Source: Kiritimatiellia bacterium (GTDB lineage Bacteria > Verrucomicrobiota > Kiritimatiellia > UBA8416 > JABMPJ01). From it: a stretch of 14,480 nt of DNA. The notes under the pieces are model-generated. The model was not told where the DNA came from. It searched no databases and saw only the letters and a program-made list of their open reading frames with translations. The stretch covers positions 8,380 through 22,859 of the forward strand of contig JAOZSS010000017.1 in NCBI GenBank assembly GCA_029939545.1. The letters run 5' to 3'. The number at the start of each line of letters is the position of its first letter. Within the stretch, counting starts at the first letter, position 1. The translations under genes and the position numbers were made by a program. Positions 7,189 through 14,369 of the stretch are shown in pieces.

Positions 7189-7318
7189 GGTGCTATTCAG
7201 GATGTCGCATTCGCCCTCCGTATACAAGCGCGTTGAGCCCACCCCGCAATATTTCTCACATTTCGCAACAAATCTGGTTGCATCCCCCGCCACGTTCCAC
7301 TATCTTCCCGATTCGTTC

Positions 7319-7347
7319 TTGAAGAAACACCCGCATAGCGGTACCGT
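7319..7347 (+). promoter_or_regulatory. Possible promoter of tRNA-Met
   Basis: TTGAAG (7319-7324) and TACCGT (7342-7347) with 17-base spacing lie 30 bases before the mature tRNA 5' end. The -10 match is poor. A CCGC-ATA-GCGG mini-palindrome lies in the spacer. Listed because a tRNA promoter must be in this 188-base gap and nothing better is visible. Confidence 0.3.
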
Positions 7348-7376
7348 ATTTTCATCTGAACGAGACAATTTATTGA

Positions 7377-7462
<86 letters not shown>

Positions 7463-7464
<2 letters not shown>

Positions 7465-7508
7465 CTCAGAATGAACGACTTACACGTTCTTCTGAGCCGT
7501 TTCTTTTT
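7463..7508 (+). terminator. Rho-independent terminator after tRNA-fMet
   Basis: GGCTCAGAA (7463-7471) and GAACG (7473-7477) pair with CGTTC (7485-7489) and TTCTGAGCC (7490-7498), a 14-bp stem with one bulged T and a 7-base loop, followed by TTTCTTTTT. Only its first two bases lie inside the att repeat, so this terminator differs from the one after the right att copy and probably came with the island. Confidence 0.85.
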
Positions 7509-7524
7509 GGCCTGAAATCGCGTC

Positions 7525-7542
7525 TGTGGACATTTTGTGGAC
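7525..7542 (+). repeat. TGTGGAC direct repeats, left end
   Basis: TGTGGAC-ATTT-TGTGGAC has an 11-bp period, followed by a degenerate third unit (TGAGGG at 7547). It matches 17 of 18 bases with 12463-12480 near the right end, in the same orientation. One helical turn between units and the position 60 bases inside the att core fit recombinase or accessory-factor arm sites (inference). Confidence 0.65.
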
Positions 7543-7681
7543 GTTTTGAGGGTTTTCTCTCCGTCCACTCGCTCCCAGCAACTGGCAGGATGGCTGAATT
7601 CCTTAGGAAAGTGGCCGTTTCTGTTCCAACCGCTCCACTGGAAACTCACTGGATCAGGGCCGTGCCCTGAAGGTCGCTGCT

Positions 7682-7724
7682 ACCTGACATCTGCGCTCTC
7701 AGCCCAGCTGTATACATGTCAGGT
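7682..7724. repeat. 9-bp perfect inverted repeat
   Basis: ACCTGACAT (7682-7690) and ATGTCAGGT (7716-7724) are exact reverse complements with a 25-base spacer. Together with the larger inverted repeat downstream it makes the leader of the AbiEi-like gene symmetric on two scales, which fits regulator binding sites. Confidence 0.5.
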
Positions 7725-7741
7725 CGCCTGTGCCCTGATTT

Positions 7742-7788
7742 ACTGCGCCTGATCAATTTACTTGCCAGTTAAATTGATCAGGCGTAGT
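7742..7788. promoter_or_regulatory. Candidate operator: large inverted repeat before AbiEi-like gene
   Basis: CGCCTGATCAATTTA (7746-7760) and TAAATTGATCAGGCG (7770-7784) are perfect 15-bp inverted copies separated by 9 bases. After one mismatch, ACT/AGT extends the symmetry to 7742-7788. It ends 11 bases before the ATG of the winged-helix gene. AbiEi-type antitoxins bind inverted repeats in their own promoter, so this is a likely autoregulatory operator. A transcript hairpin controlling translation is the alternative, since no Shine-Dalgarno sequence precedes the ATG. Confidence 0.65.
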
Positions 7789-7799
7789 GTATTGATGCC

Positions 7800-8789
7800 A
7801 TGAACAATCTGACCACAGCCGTGCAGCAATACCTCGCCACGCTCCATGACGCAGTGCCTGAGTTTCAGCCCGCCGAATTGGCGAAGCTGCCGCTGCACCT
7901 GCGCAACAGATACTCTTTTCTCAAGGGAGTACTGTTTGGCCAGGAGTGGGTTCTGGCGATTCAGGGCGAGGATTGGGAGCCGGGAACTCCAACTGAATAC
8001 AGGAAGCAGGTCCAGATCCTCGCGTCCCATGCCCAGACTCCAGTGGCTGTGGTATTCGGCACCATTACATCCACGCTCCGGAATCGGCTCATCCACGCCA
8101 AGATCCCGTTCATCGTACCGAAGACACAGGTCTTCCTGCCGATATCCTACGTCAGCCTTGCCGAACGCAACCTGAATCCCGTCTCCGCACCACAGAAACA
8201 TCTGACCCCGACGGCGCAGCTCCTGGTCCTCTACGAGATCATACGGGGAGGGCTGAGCGAACTCGCATTCAAAGATATTGCCGCCACCCTCAAATGCTCT
8301 GGACCGATGGTCACCAAGGCCAGGGCGGAACTTGAATCCCGTGGCATATGCGATGTCGAGCGTTTGGGCAAGGAGACAAGGATGCGTTTCTCTGGTGGCT
8401 CTCGTGCCATCTGGAAAAGCGCTCTGCCAAGCCTTGCGTCGCCCGTGGTGAAAACACGGTGGGTTCAGTGGGATACTCCGGCTGGTAGCGCCAAACGGGC
8501 CGGACTGACCGCGCTGAGTGATCTCGCCCTAATCTCGGATGACAGCATCCCAACATATGCAATCTACAGAGCGACGTTCACCAGATTGCTAGAGAGAGGG
8601 CAGTTGCATGGGTGGGCGGACAGGAACGGGGCGCACGCGGCAATCCAGTGCTGGAGCTACGATCCGGGTCTACTCTCGGATGCGCCTCACGTTGATGCAC
8701 TGTCGCTGAACCTGAGTTTGCGCAGTTCCCATAGCGAGCGAATCCAAGGCGAACTGGAGTCGCTGCTGGAGACCTTTCCATGGCGGTGA
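7800..8789 (+). CDS. AbiEi-like winged-helix antitoxin candidate
   Basis: This 329-residue protein has no assignable enzyme motif. Its central part (about 137-200) reads as a winged helix: LTPTAQLLVLYEIIRGGLSE, then a recognition-like segment LKCSGPMVTKARAELESRGI, and a basic wing with ERLGKETRMRFSG. That matches the MarR-like domain of proteins paired with AbiEii-family nucleotidyltransferases. The N-terminal ~130 residues and C-terminal ~120 residues are unassigned. The stop overlaps the start of the nucleotidyltransferase gene by 10 bases (ATGGCGGTGA), the usual order for type IV AbiE systems (antitoxin/regulator first). It probably represses the operon through the inverted repeat just upstream and restrains the partner. 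The order, size class and HTH are seen; AbiEi membership is inferred. Confidence 0.7.
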   Translation: MNNLTTAVQQYLATLHDAVPEFQPAELAKLPLHLRNRYSFLKGVLFGQEWVLAIQGEDWEPGTPTEYRKQVQILASHAQTPVAVVFGTITSTLRNRLIHAKIPFIVPKTQVFLPISYVSLAERNLNPVSAPQKHLTPTAQLLVLYEIIRGGLSELAFKDIAATLKCSGPMVTKARAELESRGICDVERLGKETRMRFSGGSRAIWKSALPSLASPVVKTRWVQWDTPAGSAKRAGLTALSDLALISDDSIPTYAIYRATFTRLLERGQLHGWADRNGAHAAIQCWSYDPGLLSDAPHVDALSLNLSLRSSHSERIQGELESLLETFPWR

Positions 8790-9565
8790 AAGGACTGGAT
8801 GTTTTCCGTGAGTACTTCTCGGGCCACGAAGATTCCTTCCTCCTTATCGGTGGTGCGGCATGTGATGCATGGTTCGCAGAGCAAGGCTTGGCATTTCGCG
8901 CTACCCTCGATCTCGACATCGTTCTGGTCGTAGAAGCAATCTCGGCGAGCTTTGTCGCTAGATTCCACAGCTTTGTCGACGAGGGCGATTACACGACCAG
9001 GACCCGAAGCATCGACAGCACACCAGAATTGTATCGGTTCCAGAAACCAGCGAACGATGCGTTTCCAAGGGAGCTGGAGCTGTTCAGTCGAGGGACCCAA
9101 CTGCGCGATTTTCGCGAAGATCAGCGGATCATTCCCGTGCGCATTGAGCACGCTGAAAGCCTTTCAGCCATCCTCCTTGATGATGACTACTATTCTCTCA
9201 TCATGGAACACCGCAGCAAGATCGCGGGGCTTTGGATGGCTGATGCGGCGGCCCTGGTCCCGTTGAAGACGCGCGCCTGGATTGACCTGATGACTAGGAA
9301 GGAAGCCGGGGAGTCAGTGGACAGCAAGAAGATCAAGAAACACCGGCGCGATGTCTTCGCGCTAGCGGCAACACTTCCAAACGAGCCAGGTCCTAGCCTG
9401 TCAGAGCAGATTATCGCAGATCTGCTCCGGTTCCTTGATGCCTTTCCCCCAACCCATGCTGATTGGGGCGCGATCCTTGATTCAATCGCTGATGACATTG
9501 GGGGCAGGCCGCTCCCGAATGCGCTTCTTGATGCGGTAGCTCGCTATTTCCGGCTCACCAAGTGA
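8780..9565 (+). CDS. AbiEii-like nucleotidyltransferase toxin candidate
   Basis: This 261-residue protein has a DNA-polymerase-beta-type nucleotidyltransferase core: LLIGGAACDAWFAEQG (about 21-36) in place of the GS/GG helix motif, followed by ATLDLDIVLVV (about 40-50) providing the paired catalytic aspartates. A later Lys-rich segment (about 170-195, RKEAGESVDSKKIKKHRRD) matches the position where AbiEii and related proteins carry a conserved lysine helix. Such proteins transfer nucleotides, often to tRNA, and act as growth-arresting toxins in phage defence. The start at 8780 overlaps the upstream gene by 10 bases. Its stop (TGA 9563-9565) overlaps the GTG of the next gene. The substrate cannot be read from sequence. 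Apart from the toxin role, it could be a house nucleotidyltransferase of the neighbouring primase-helicase system. Confidence 0.75.
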   Translation: MAVKGLDVFREYFSGHEDSFLLIGGAACDAWFAEQGLAFRATLDLDIVLVVEAISASFVARFHSFVDEGDYTTRTRSIDSTPELYRFQKPANDAFPRELELFSRGTQLRDFREDQRIIPVRIEHAESLSAILLDDDYYSLIMEHRSKIAGLWMADAAALVPLKTRAWIDLMTRKEAGESVDSKKIKKHRRDVFALAATLPNEPGPSLSEQIIADLLRFLDAFPPTHADWGAILDSIADDIGGRPLPNALLDAVARYFRLTK

Positions 9566-12423
9566 GGGATGGATGCACCACAGTGACAGATCGCGCGATA
9601 GAGACGGAGGGTCCGTCAGTTACGAAGTTCTCCTCGCCTGAGGAGAAGATCGCGTTGTTCAGGTCTCTGTTCCGTGGCCGGGATGACGTCTACCCACGGC
9701 GCTTTGAAAGCCGAAAGACCGGCAAGAGTGGCTATAGTCCCACCTGTGCCAATGAGTGGGTTCGAGGGCTCTGCGACAAACGCAAAGTCAAGTGCGTTGA
9801 ATGCCCAAGCCGTCAGTTTCTCACGGTCACCGATGATGTGATCCGGGATCACCTGTCCGGTGCTGACGCAAGCGGTCGTGATTTCGTCGCAGGTGTCTAC
9901 CCGATGCTCCTTGATGAGACCTGCTACTTCCTCGCAGCGGATTTCGACAAGGAGACTTGGCGGGACGACATCAAAGCTGTGCGGCAGACCTGTGACGAGC
10001 TTGGCGTTCCGTGCGGCGTCGAACGGTCGCGTTCCGGGAATGGTGCGCATATCTGGATCTTCTTCGAAGACGCATTTCCGGCCATTCTGGCCAGGAAGCT
10101 GGGGGCACACATACTCACGGTGACAATGGACCGGCGCCCTGATATCGGTTTGGATTCCTACGACCGATTCTTTCCGAACCAGGATACGTTACCGAAAGGT
10201 GGGCTGGGGAACCTGATCGCGCTGCCACTACAGAAGCAGCCAAGAGTCAGCGGCAACACCGTCTTCCTGGATGACAGTCTGACTCCCTGGCAGGACCAGT
10301 GGGGCTTTCTTTCAGGAGCGGCCAAACTCAGCAGAGAGTGTGTTGAGACAGTTGTCGGTGGCGCAGAACGTAGCGGTAACGTCGTGGGCGTACGATTGGT
10401 CTTCGACGACGAGGATACAGGGTCGCCCTGGATGACGCCGCCGTCACGTCGACGCACTGCCCCGCAAGTAAAGGGTCCCCTCCCGAAGAAGATAGAAGTG
10501 GTTCTCGGCAACGAGATCTACATCCCCAAGGCGGATATCTCACCATCAGTGAGGAACCGCCTGTTACGCTTGGCGGCCTTTCAGAATCCAGAGTTCTACA
10601 GAGCCCAGGCCATGCGTCTGCCGACTTTCGACAAGCCGAGGATTATCGCTTGTGCTGAGGACCATCCGGAGCACCTGGCGTTGCCCAGAGGATGTCTGGA
10701 CGATCTGCGGTCACTGCTGGACTCTCTGGGGGTCAAGGTACGGATTCGAGATGAACGCCTTGATGGCGACCCGCTGGATTTGGCGTTCTCAGGCCAACTG
10801 CGCCCTGACCAGGAGGAAGCAGCGTCAGCGATGATGGCCCACGACACCGGAGTGCTGGCGGCGACAACGGCATTCGGGAAGACTGTTCTTGCCGCATGGC
10901 TAATTGCTCAGCGGGGGACAAACACACTAGTGCTTGTGCATCGACGCCAATTGCTGGAACAGTGGGTTGACCGCCTTTCCTCCTTTCTTGGCCTCTCATC
11001 AAAGGAAATCGGCCGGATTGGTGGCGGGAGGAAGAGCCCCACCGGTCTGCTTGACGTCGCGCTGATACAGAGTCTTATCCGCAAAGGTGTCGTCAACGAC
11101 CTCGTGGGAGAATATGGCCATCTCGTAGTCGATGAGTGTCACCATCTGCCCGCTTTCAGTTTTGAGCAGGTTGCGCGTCGCGCCAAGGCTAAGTACGTCC
11201 TCGGTCTGTCGGCCACGGTGACACGCAAGGATGGTCACCATCCCATCATCTTCATGCAGTGCGGGTCGATCCGGCATCGCGTACATGCGAAAGAGCAGGC
11301 CGCGGAACGGCCTTTTGCGCACAGAGTCATGGTTCGACCGACCTCCTTTCGCTCACAGGAGCAGGAGGAAGAGAACGCCGGCATTCAGTTTCACAAGCTG
11401 TACCAGGCGTTGATGGTTGATGAGGACCGCAACCAGCAGATTGTTGCGGACGTCATCGAGTCAGTACGTGAAGGACGCAAGCCGGTAGTCCTGACCGAGC
11501 GCCGTGAGCACCTGGAACTCCTGGCCGACGCATTGTCGCCTGTCGTTCAGCACTTGATCGTTCTAAAGGGCGGCATGGGCAAGAAGAAGTTGGATTTGGC
11601 CATGGAGCAACTGACCACCATTCCAGAGAACGAAGACAGAGTGGTTCTTGCAACGGGACGGTATCTTGGCGAAGGGTTCGATGATGCAAGACTCGATACG
11701 CTGTTTCTGACACTGCCCGTGTCATGGCGAGGGACGATCGCGCAGTACGTTGGCCGACTGCACCGCAGGCATGAATGCAAACGGGAGGTCCGCGTCTATG
11801 ACTATGCCGATCTGAATGTCCCCATGCTTGCGAGGATGTTTGACCGACGTTGCAGGGGGTACGAGTCCGTGGGCTACACGATTCTCCTGCCGGCCAGTGC
11901 CGTGCCGGGTTGGCCGCCGGAAGTCCCGTTGCCTGTCGATCCCGAATGGAAGCGCGACTACGCCGCCAGCGTGCAACGGCTGATCCGCGATGGCGCGGAT
12001 ACGCCGCTCGGAAACCTGTTCGTTCACGCGGCACGGACTTTCCCTGCAACGGTGAAGGGTGGCGCAATCGCCCGTAGTTCCTCGGAGGCTTTCTTATACA
12101 GGCGCCTCGAAACCCTATCGGCAACGTCCGGTAGGTTTCGGCTCAACGAGAACTTGCCAATTCAATTCGACCAACGTGGGCACATGGAGGTGGATTTCCT
12201 TTGTCCGGAAGCACGGCTTGTAGTCGAGGTGGACGGACCTCAGCACTTGGCTGATGTGGAGGCATACCGACGCGACCGGCGCAAGGATGCACTGCTGCAA
12301 GAGCATGGCTACTTCGTCCTGCGATTTCTTGCCGAAGACATCGGGAAGGAACTTGATTGCGTCCTAGATACCATTCTCAGGACACTTGCCCATCGCTCAC
12401 GAAAGGAAGAGATGGTTGACTGA
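9562..12423 (+). CDS. TOTE-type primase domain - SF2 helicase - DUF559 nuclease fusion
   Basis: This 953-residue fusion has four regions. (1) Residues 28-260: an archaeo-eukaryotic primase-like domain of the TOTE conflict-system type, with a four-Cys insert (C62, C71, C78, C81), metal-binding Asp127/Asp129 in AADFDK, His163 in SGNGAHIWIFF, and DSYDRFFPNQDTLPKGG. (2) About 410-560: SF2 helicase lobe 1, with Walker A-like ATTAFGKT (Lys440), DECH box 524-527 and SAT 550-552. (3) About 610-775: lobe 2, with motif VI QYVGRLHRR (728-736). (4) About 838-945: DUF559/Vsr-like nuclease, with Asp878 in MEVDF and Glu889-Asp891 in VVEVDGPQH. The enzyme would load on, remodel and cut nucleic acid. GTG 9562 overlaps the previous stop; GTG 9583 (MTDRAIETEG), preceded by GAGGG, is an alternative start. 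Confidence 0.85.
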   Translation: MRDGCTTVTDRAIETEGPSVTKFSSPEEKIALFRSLFRGRDDVYPRRFESRKTGKSGYSPTCANEWVRGLCDKRKVKCVECPSRQFLTVTDDVIRDHLSGADASGRDFVAGVYPMLLDETCYFLAADFDKETWRDDIKAVRQTCDELGVPCGVERSRSGNGAHIWIFFEDAFPAILARKLGAHILTVTMDRRPDIGLDSYDRFFPNQDTLPKGGLGNLIALPLQKQPRVSGNTVFLDDSLTPWQDQWGFLSGAAKLSRECVETVVGGAERSGNVVGVRLVFDDEDTGSPWMTPPSRRRTAPQVKGPLPKKIEVVLGNEIYIPKADISPSVRNRLLRLAAFQNPEFYRAQAMRLPTFDKPRIIACAEDHPEHLALPRGCLDDLRSLLDSLGVKVRIRDERLDGDPLDLAFSGQLRPDQEEAASAMMAHDTGVLAATTAFGKTVLAAWLIAQRGTNTLVLVHRRQLLEQWVDRLSSFLGLSSKEIGRIGGGRKSPTGLLDVALIQSLIRKGVVNDLVGEYGHLVVDECHHLPAFSFEQVARRAKAKYVLGLSATVTRKDGHHPIIFMQCGSIRHRVHAKEQAAERPFAHRVMVRPTSFRSQEQEEENAGIQFHKLYQALMVDEDRNQQIVADVIESVREGRKPVVLTERREHLELLADALSPVVQHLIVLKGGMGKKKLDLAMEQLTTIPENEDRVVLATGRYLGEGFDDARLDTLFLTLPVSWRGTIAQYVGRLHRRHECKREVRVYDYADLNVPMLARMFDRRCRGYESVGYTILLPASAVPGWPPEVPLPVDPEWKRDYAASVQRLIRDGADTPLGNLFVHAARTFPATVKGGAIARSSSEAFLYRRLETLSATSGRFRLNENLPIQFDQRGHMEVDFLCPEARLVVEVDGPQHLADVEAYRRDRRKDALLQEHGYFVLRFLAEDIGKELDCVLDTILRTLAHRSRKEEMVD

Positions 12424-12599
12424 GTCTGCTGTCAGATTTCTGCTTGCGACGCTTGGGTTAACTGTGGACACTTTGTGGACAAATGGTGCTCGGCATGCCG
12501 GGCATGGTGGTAAATGGGGAAGTTTGGAAGACGTTCTGAAAGAACGACTTAGATTCAAATCGGTGGGTTGCAAGAACTTGCGAAAACGGCCCTGAAGGC
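12424..12599. other. Right non-coding end of the island
   Basis: No gene is seen. It holds the second TGTGGAC repeat pair (12463-12480), a short GCAAG-AA-CTTGC palindrome (12570-12581) and a 10-base GAACGACTTA shared with the left terminator region (7473-7482). No terminator is obvious after the helicase-nuclease gene. Confidence 0.55.
12463..12480 (+). repeat. TGTGGAC direct repeats, right end
   Basis: TGTGGAC-ACTT-TGTGGAC has the same 11-bp period, orientation and spacer length as 7525-7542 (one mismatch in 18). It lies 120 bases inside the right att copy. Confidence 0.65.
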
Positions 12600-12656
12600 G
12601 CTCATAACCTGAAGGTCGTTGGTTCAAATCCAACCCCCGCTACCAATTTCAAGGGG
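12600..12656 (+). repeat. Right att copy: duplicated tRNA-fMet 3' half
   Basis: This is an exact 57-bp copy of 7408-7464: anticodon loop to CCA plus 11 bases. The 5' half of the tRNA is absent, so this is a tRNA remnant and not a functional gene. It marks the far boundary of the island. Confidence 0.9.
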
Positions 12657-12684
12657 TTACGCGCAAGCGTAACCCCTTCTTTTT
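12651..12684 (+). terminator. Strong rho-independent terminator after right att
   Basis: A perfect 12-bp stem AAGGGGTTACGC/GCGTAACCCCTT (12651-12662, 12667-12678) is closed by a GCAA (GNRA) tetraloop and followed by CTTTTT. The first six bases lie inside the att repeat. It is most likely the original terminator of the tRNA gene, displaced by the island, or the terminator of a second element. Confidence 0.9.
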
Positions 12685-12834
12685 GTGCCTGTTACGCTGG
12701 TTCCTGTGGTTTCCTCGTGGTTCCTGTCGCAACCTGGAACTGCTCGAAACTGGATCCTATAGGAAATTGTATTTTTTGAGAATCGGGAGTTGAAGGTGCT
12801 GTGGAGGGTAGGGGGATGCGGCAGATGGCCGATT
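12657..12834. other. Non-coding stretch between right att and transposon region
   Basis: Apart from the terminator and the TGGTTCCTG repeats I see no gene. The rest includes an AT-rich patch near 12758-12780 (GGATCCTATAGG, then a run of T) with no assignable role. Confidence 0.5.
12698..12726 (+). repeat. TGGTTCCTG direct repeats beyond the island
   Basis: Three units lie close together: TGGTTCCTG (12698), TGGTTTCCT (12707) and TGGTTCCTG (12718). They lie 14 bases after the terminator, mirroring the TGTGGAC pair after the left terminator, but with a different sequence. They may be arm-type sites of another integrase. Confidence 0.5.
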
Positions 12835-13122
12835 TCATGAGTTTTTGGGGTGATCAGGGTGGTAATGTGAAGATACTGACGGGGTTGACGTGTCGCCTGT
12901 GAAGTCGCCGTTGCATTCTGGGCAGTAAACGACAGGGAACCCCCCTGGTTTTTCAGGCGGGAAGGCATCGACGATGATATCTTCGACCCAGTCGGTGTGG
13001 TTACAGGAGCGGCAGCGAAACTTGTACCATCGACTGGGCACGTCGTTGAAGGGGAGGCCCTCGGGGTGGGTGTCTTTCTTGTGTGGCGTCTTCGAAGAGT
13101 TCATATGCTTTGATGGTGCCAT
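12835..13122 (-). CDS. Small zinc-ribbon protein overlapping the transposase end
   Basis: This 95-residue ORF has two CxxC pairs, C37-R-S-C40 and C67-P-E-C70, 27 residues apart in the pattern FRCRSCNHTDWVEDI...VVYCPECNGDF, a typical zinc ribbon. Its first ~40 residues overlap the 3' end of the IS91-family transposase in another frame (122 bases); the cysteine-bearing part lies beyond the transposase stop. ATG 13122 or ATG 13104 (MNSSKTPHKK) are possible starts. It may be an accessory gene of the insertion element, or a frameshifted tail. Function unknown. Confidence 0.45.
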   Translation of the reverse strand: MAPSKHMNSSKTPHKKDTHPEGLPFNDVPSRWYKFRCRSCNHTDWVEDIIVDAFPPEKPGGFPVVYCPECNGDFTGDTSTPSVSSHYHPDHPKNS

Positions 13123-14272
13123 ACTCCGGGTGGTGGATCAATTCCAGTTCCATGATTCGGTTGCATCGGGGGCAGAGGAGCGGGTTTCGGCCAAAGCTCT
13201 CGAAGAAGAGTTGTTCAAAGGGTTTGCGAGGTAGAACACGGAAGCTGTCCGGTCCTGTAGGCATCTCAGCGGGGAGTATTTCGGCGAGTTGAGCGCGGAC
13301 CTTCCGATAGCGTACATTGCCATGCAGTCCATAGTAGCGAATGCGCTGAAAGCCCTTTGGGAGGATGTGTTGAACCATGCGCCCGATAAAGCAAAGGACC
13401 GGCAGTGTCTCAAACTTAATCTGTCCTGAGCGATGGTCTTTGTACCAGTACTGCACGGTTTTCCCGTCGTAGTCTTGAATGCGCCGAACCGAGATTGGAG
13501 GCGAGACGACATATTTGGCCAGATGTTTGGCGAGACCCTCTCCGCCGGGAGGAACCTTGTCCTTATCGACAAAGGCAACAAACCCCTTCGGGTATTTTTC
13601 CCACGCCCAGTCAATGTCCTGTTTCACGCCGGGGTCGGAGATATTCTCTTTCAGCATAGTCAGAAGATGGTACTGCCATTTGCGGTGAATCAAATCGAAA
13701 GGAATGTAGGAGACCGTCTTCCATGTGTTCTGCGGGGTGATCCCGCCCTCGGTGAGCAGGATGTGTAAATGTGGATTATAGGTGCCTGGCCGCCCGGCCG
13801 TTTGCAGGACGATGATGGATCCGATATCAAGCTTAACGCGTGCGCACGTTTCTAAGACATCAAGCAGGCATGCGTGTCCAGCTCGCATGAAAAGAGAAAG
13901 CAGAGTGTCTGGGTTGCGATAGAACCAGAGGCGAAGAAACTCTGGGACGGTTAATACGATATGGCGATAGACGACTCCGGGAAGCATGCGGCGCCCGATG
14001 AAGTCCGCCTAATGATCGCTATACACCTTGGCGCAGGAGAGGCAGAAGGAGGATTTGCAGCTGAAGGCAACGCGGTGGATTTCGCCGCAGAAGGTGCATC
14101 GGTATTGTGCGAACCCCATCTTTTCGGGATCGCCGCAGTCGAGCATCTTTTGGACAACTTCATCATGGTAGCCGGTTCCATAGATCGAGGGGTTCGCCGC
14201 CATGAATGCGGGCCAGTGGTCACGGAAGATCTGTTTAAAGGTGTCCTTGTCGATGCCGGGTTGCACAGCCAT
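13001..14272 (-). pseudogene. IS91-family HUH transposase split by an in-frame amber codon
   Basis: The upstream part (14272-14009, 87 residues) carries the N-terminal zinc-binding domain (YRCTFCGEIHRVAF, CKSSFCLSCAKV). The downstream part (13987-13001) carries the Y2 rolling-circle domain: HLH at 73-75 (YNPHLHILLTEGG), the candidate nucleophile Tyr159 in LAKYVVSPPIS, and a C-terminal CPRCNR zinc knuckle. Both parts are in the same frame. A single TAG at 14009-14011 interrupts YSDH-stop-ADFIGRRMLPGVVYRH. One base change from TGG (Trp) would restore a 423-residue protein of normal IS91 length. It is therefore a recently inactivated copy, a readthrough product or a sequencing error. ATG 14272 is the likely original start. 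Confidence 0.85.
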
Positions 14273-14369
14273 GCCTCCTGATGGCTGCGATTATAGGCAT
14301 GAAAGAGATTGATGCAATGATGACCAGTTACACGGTCGATGAGAAAGTCCGCCCGAAGGGCGATATGTT
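13001..14369 (-). mobile_element. IS91-family insertion sequence, ends not defined
   Basis: The transposase gene above defines the element. IS91 elements lack long terminal inverted repeats and make no target duplication, so the ends cannot be read directly. The right limit given (14369) rests on the point where IS630-type coding begins, next to a GTTC tetranucleotide at 14366-14369 of the kind IS91 targets. The left limit is only the end of the transposase gene; the zinc-ribbon ORF may belong to the element. Confidence 0.4.

Noticed and set aside
12397..12633. Minus-strand ORF beginning MDLNQRPSGYE
   Set aside because: Same artefact at the duplicated tRNA 3' half (right att copy), with no independent family signal.
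12600..12656. A second functional tRNA-Met gene
   Set aside because: Only the sequence from the anticodon loop onward is present; the acceptor 5' strand and D arm are missing, so it cannot fold as a tRNA.
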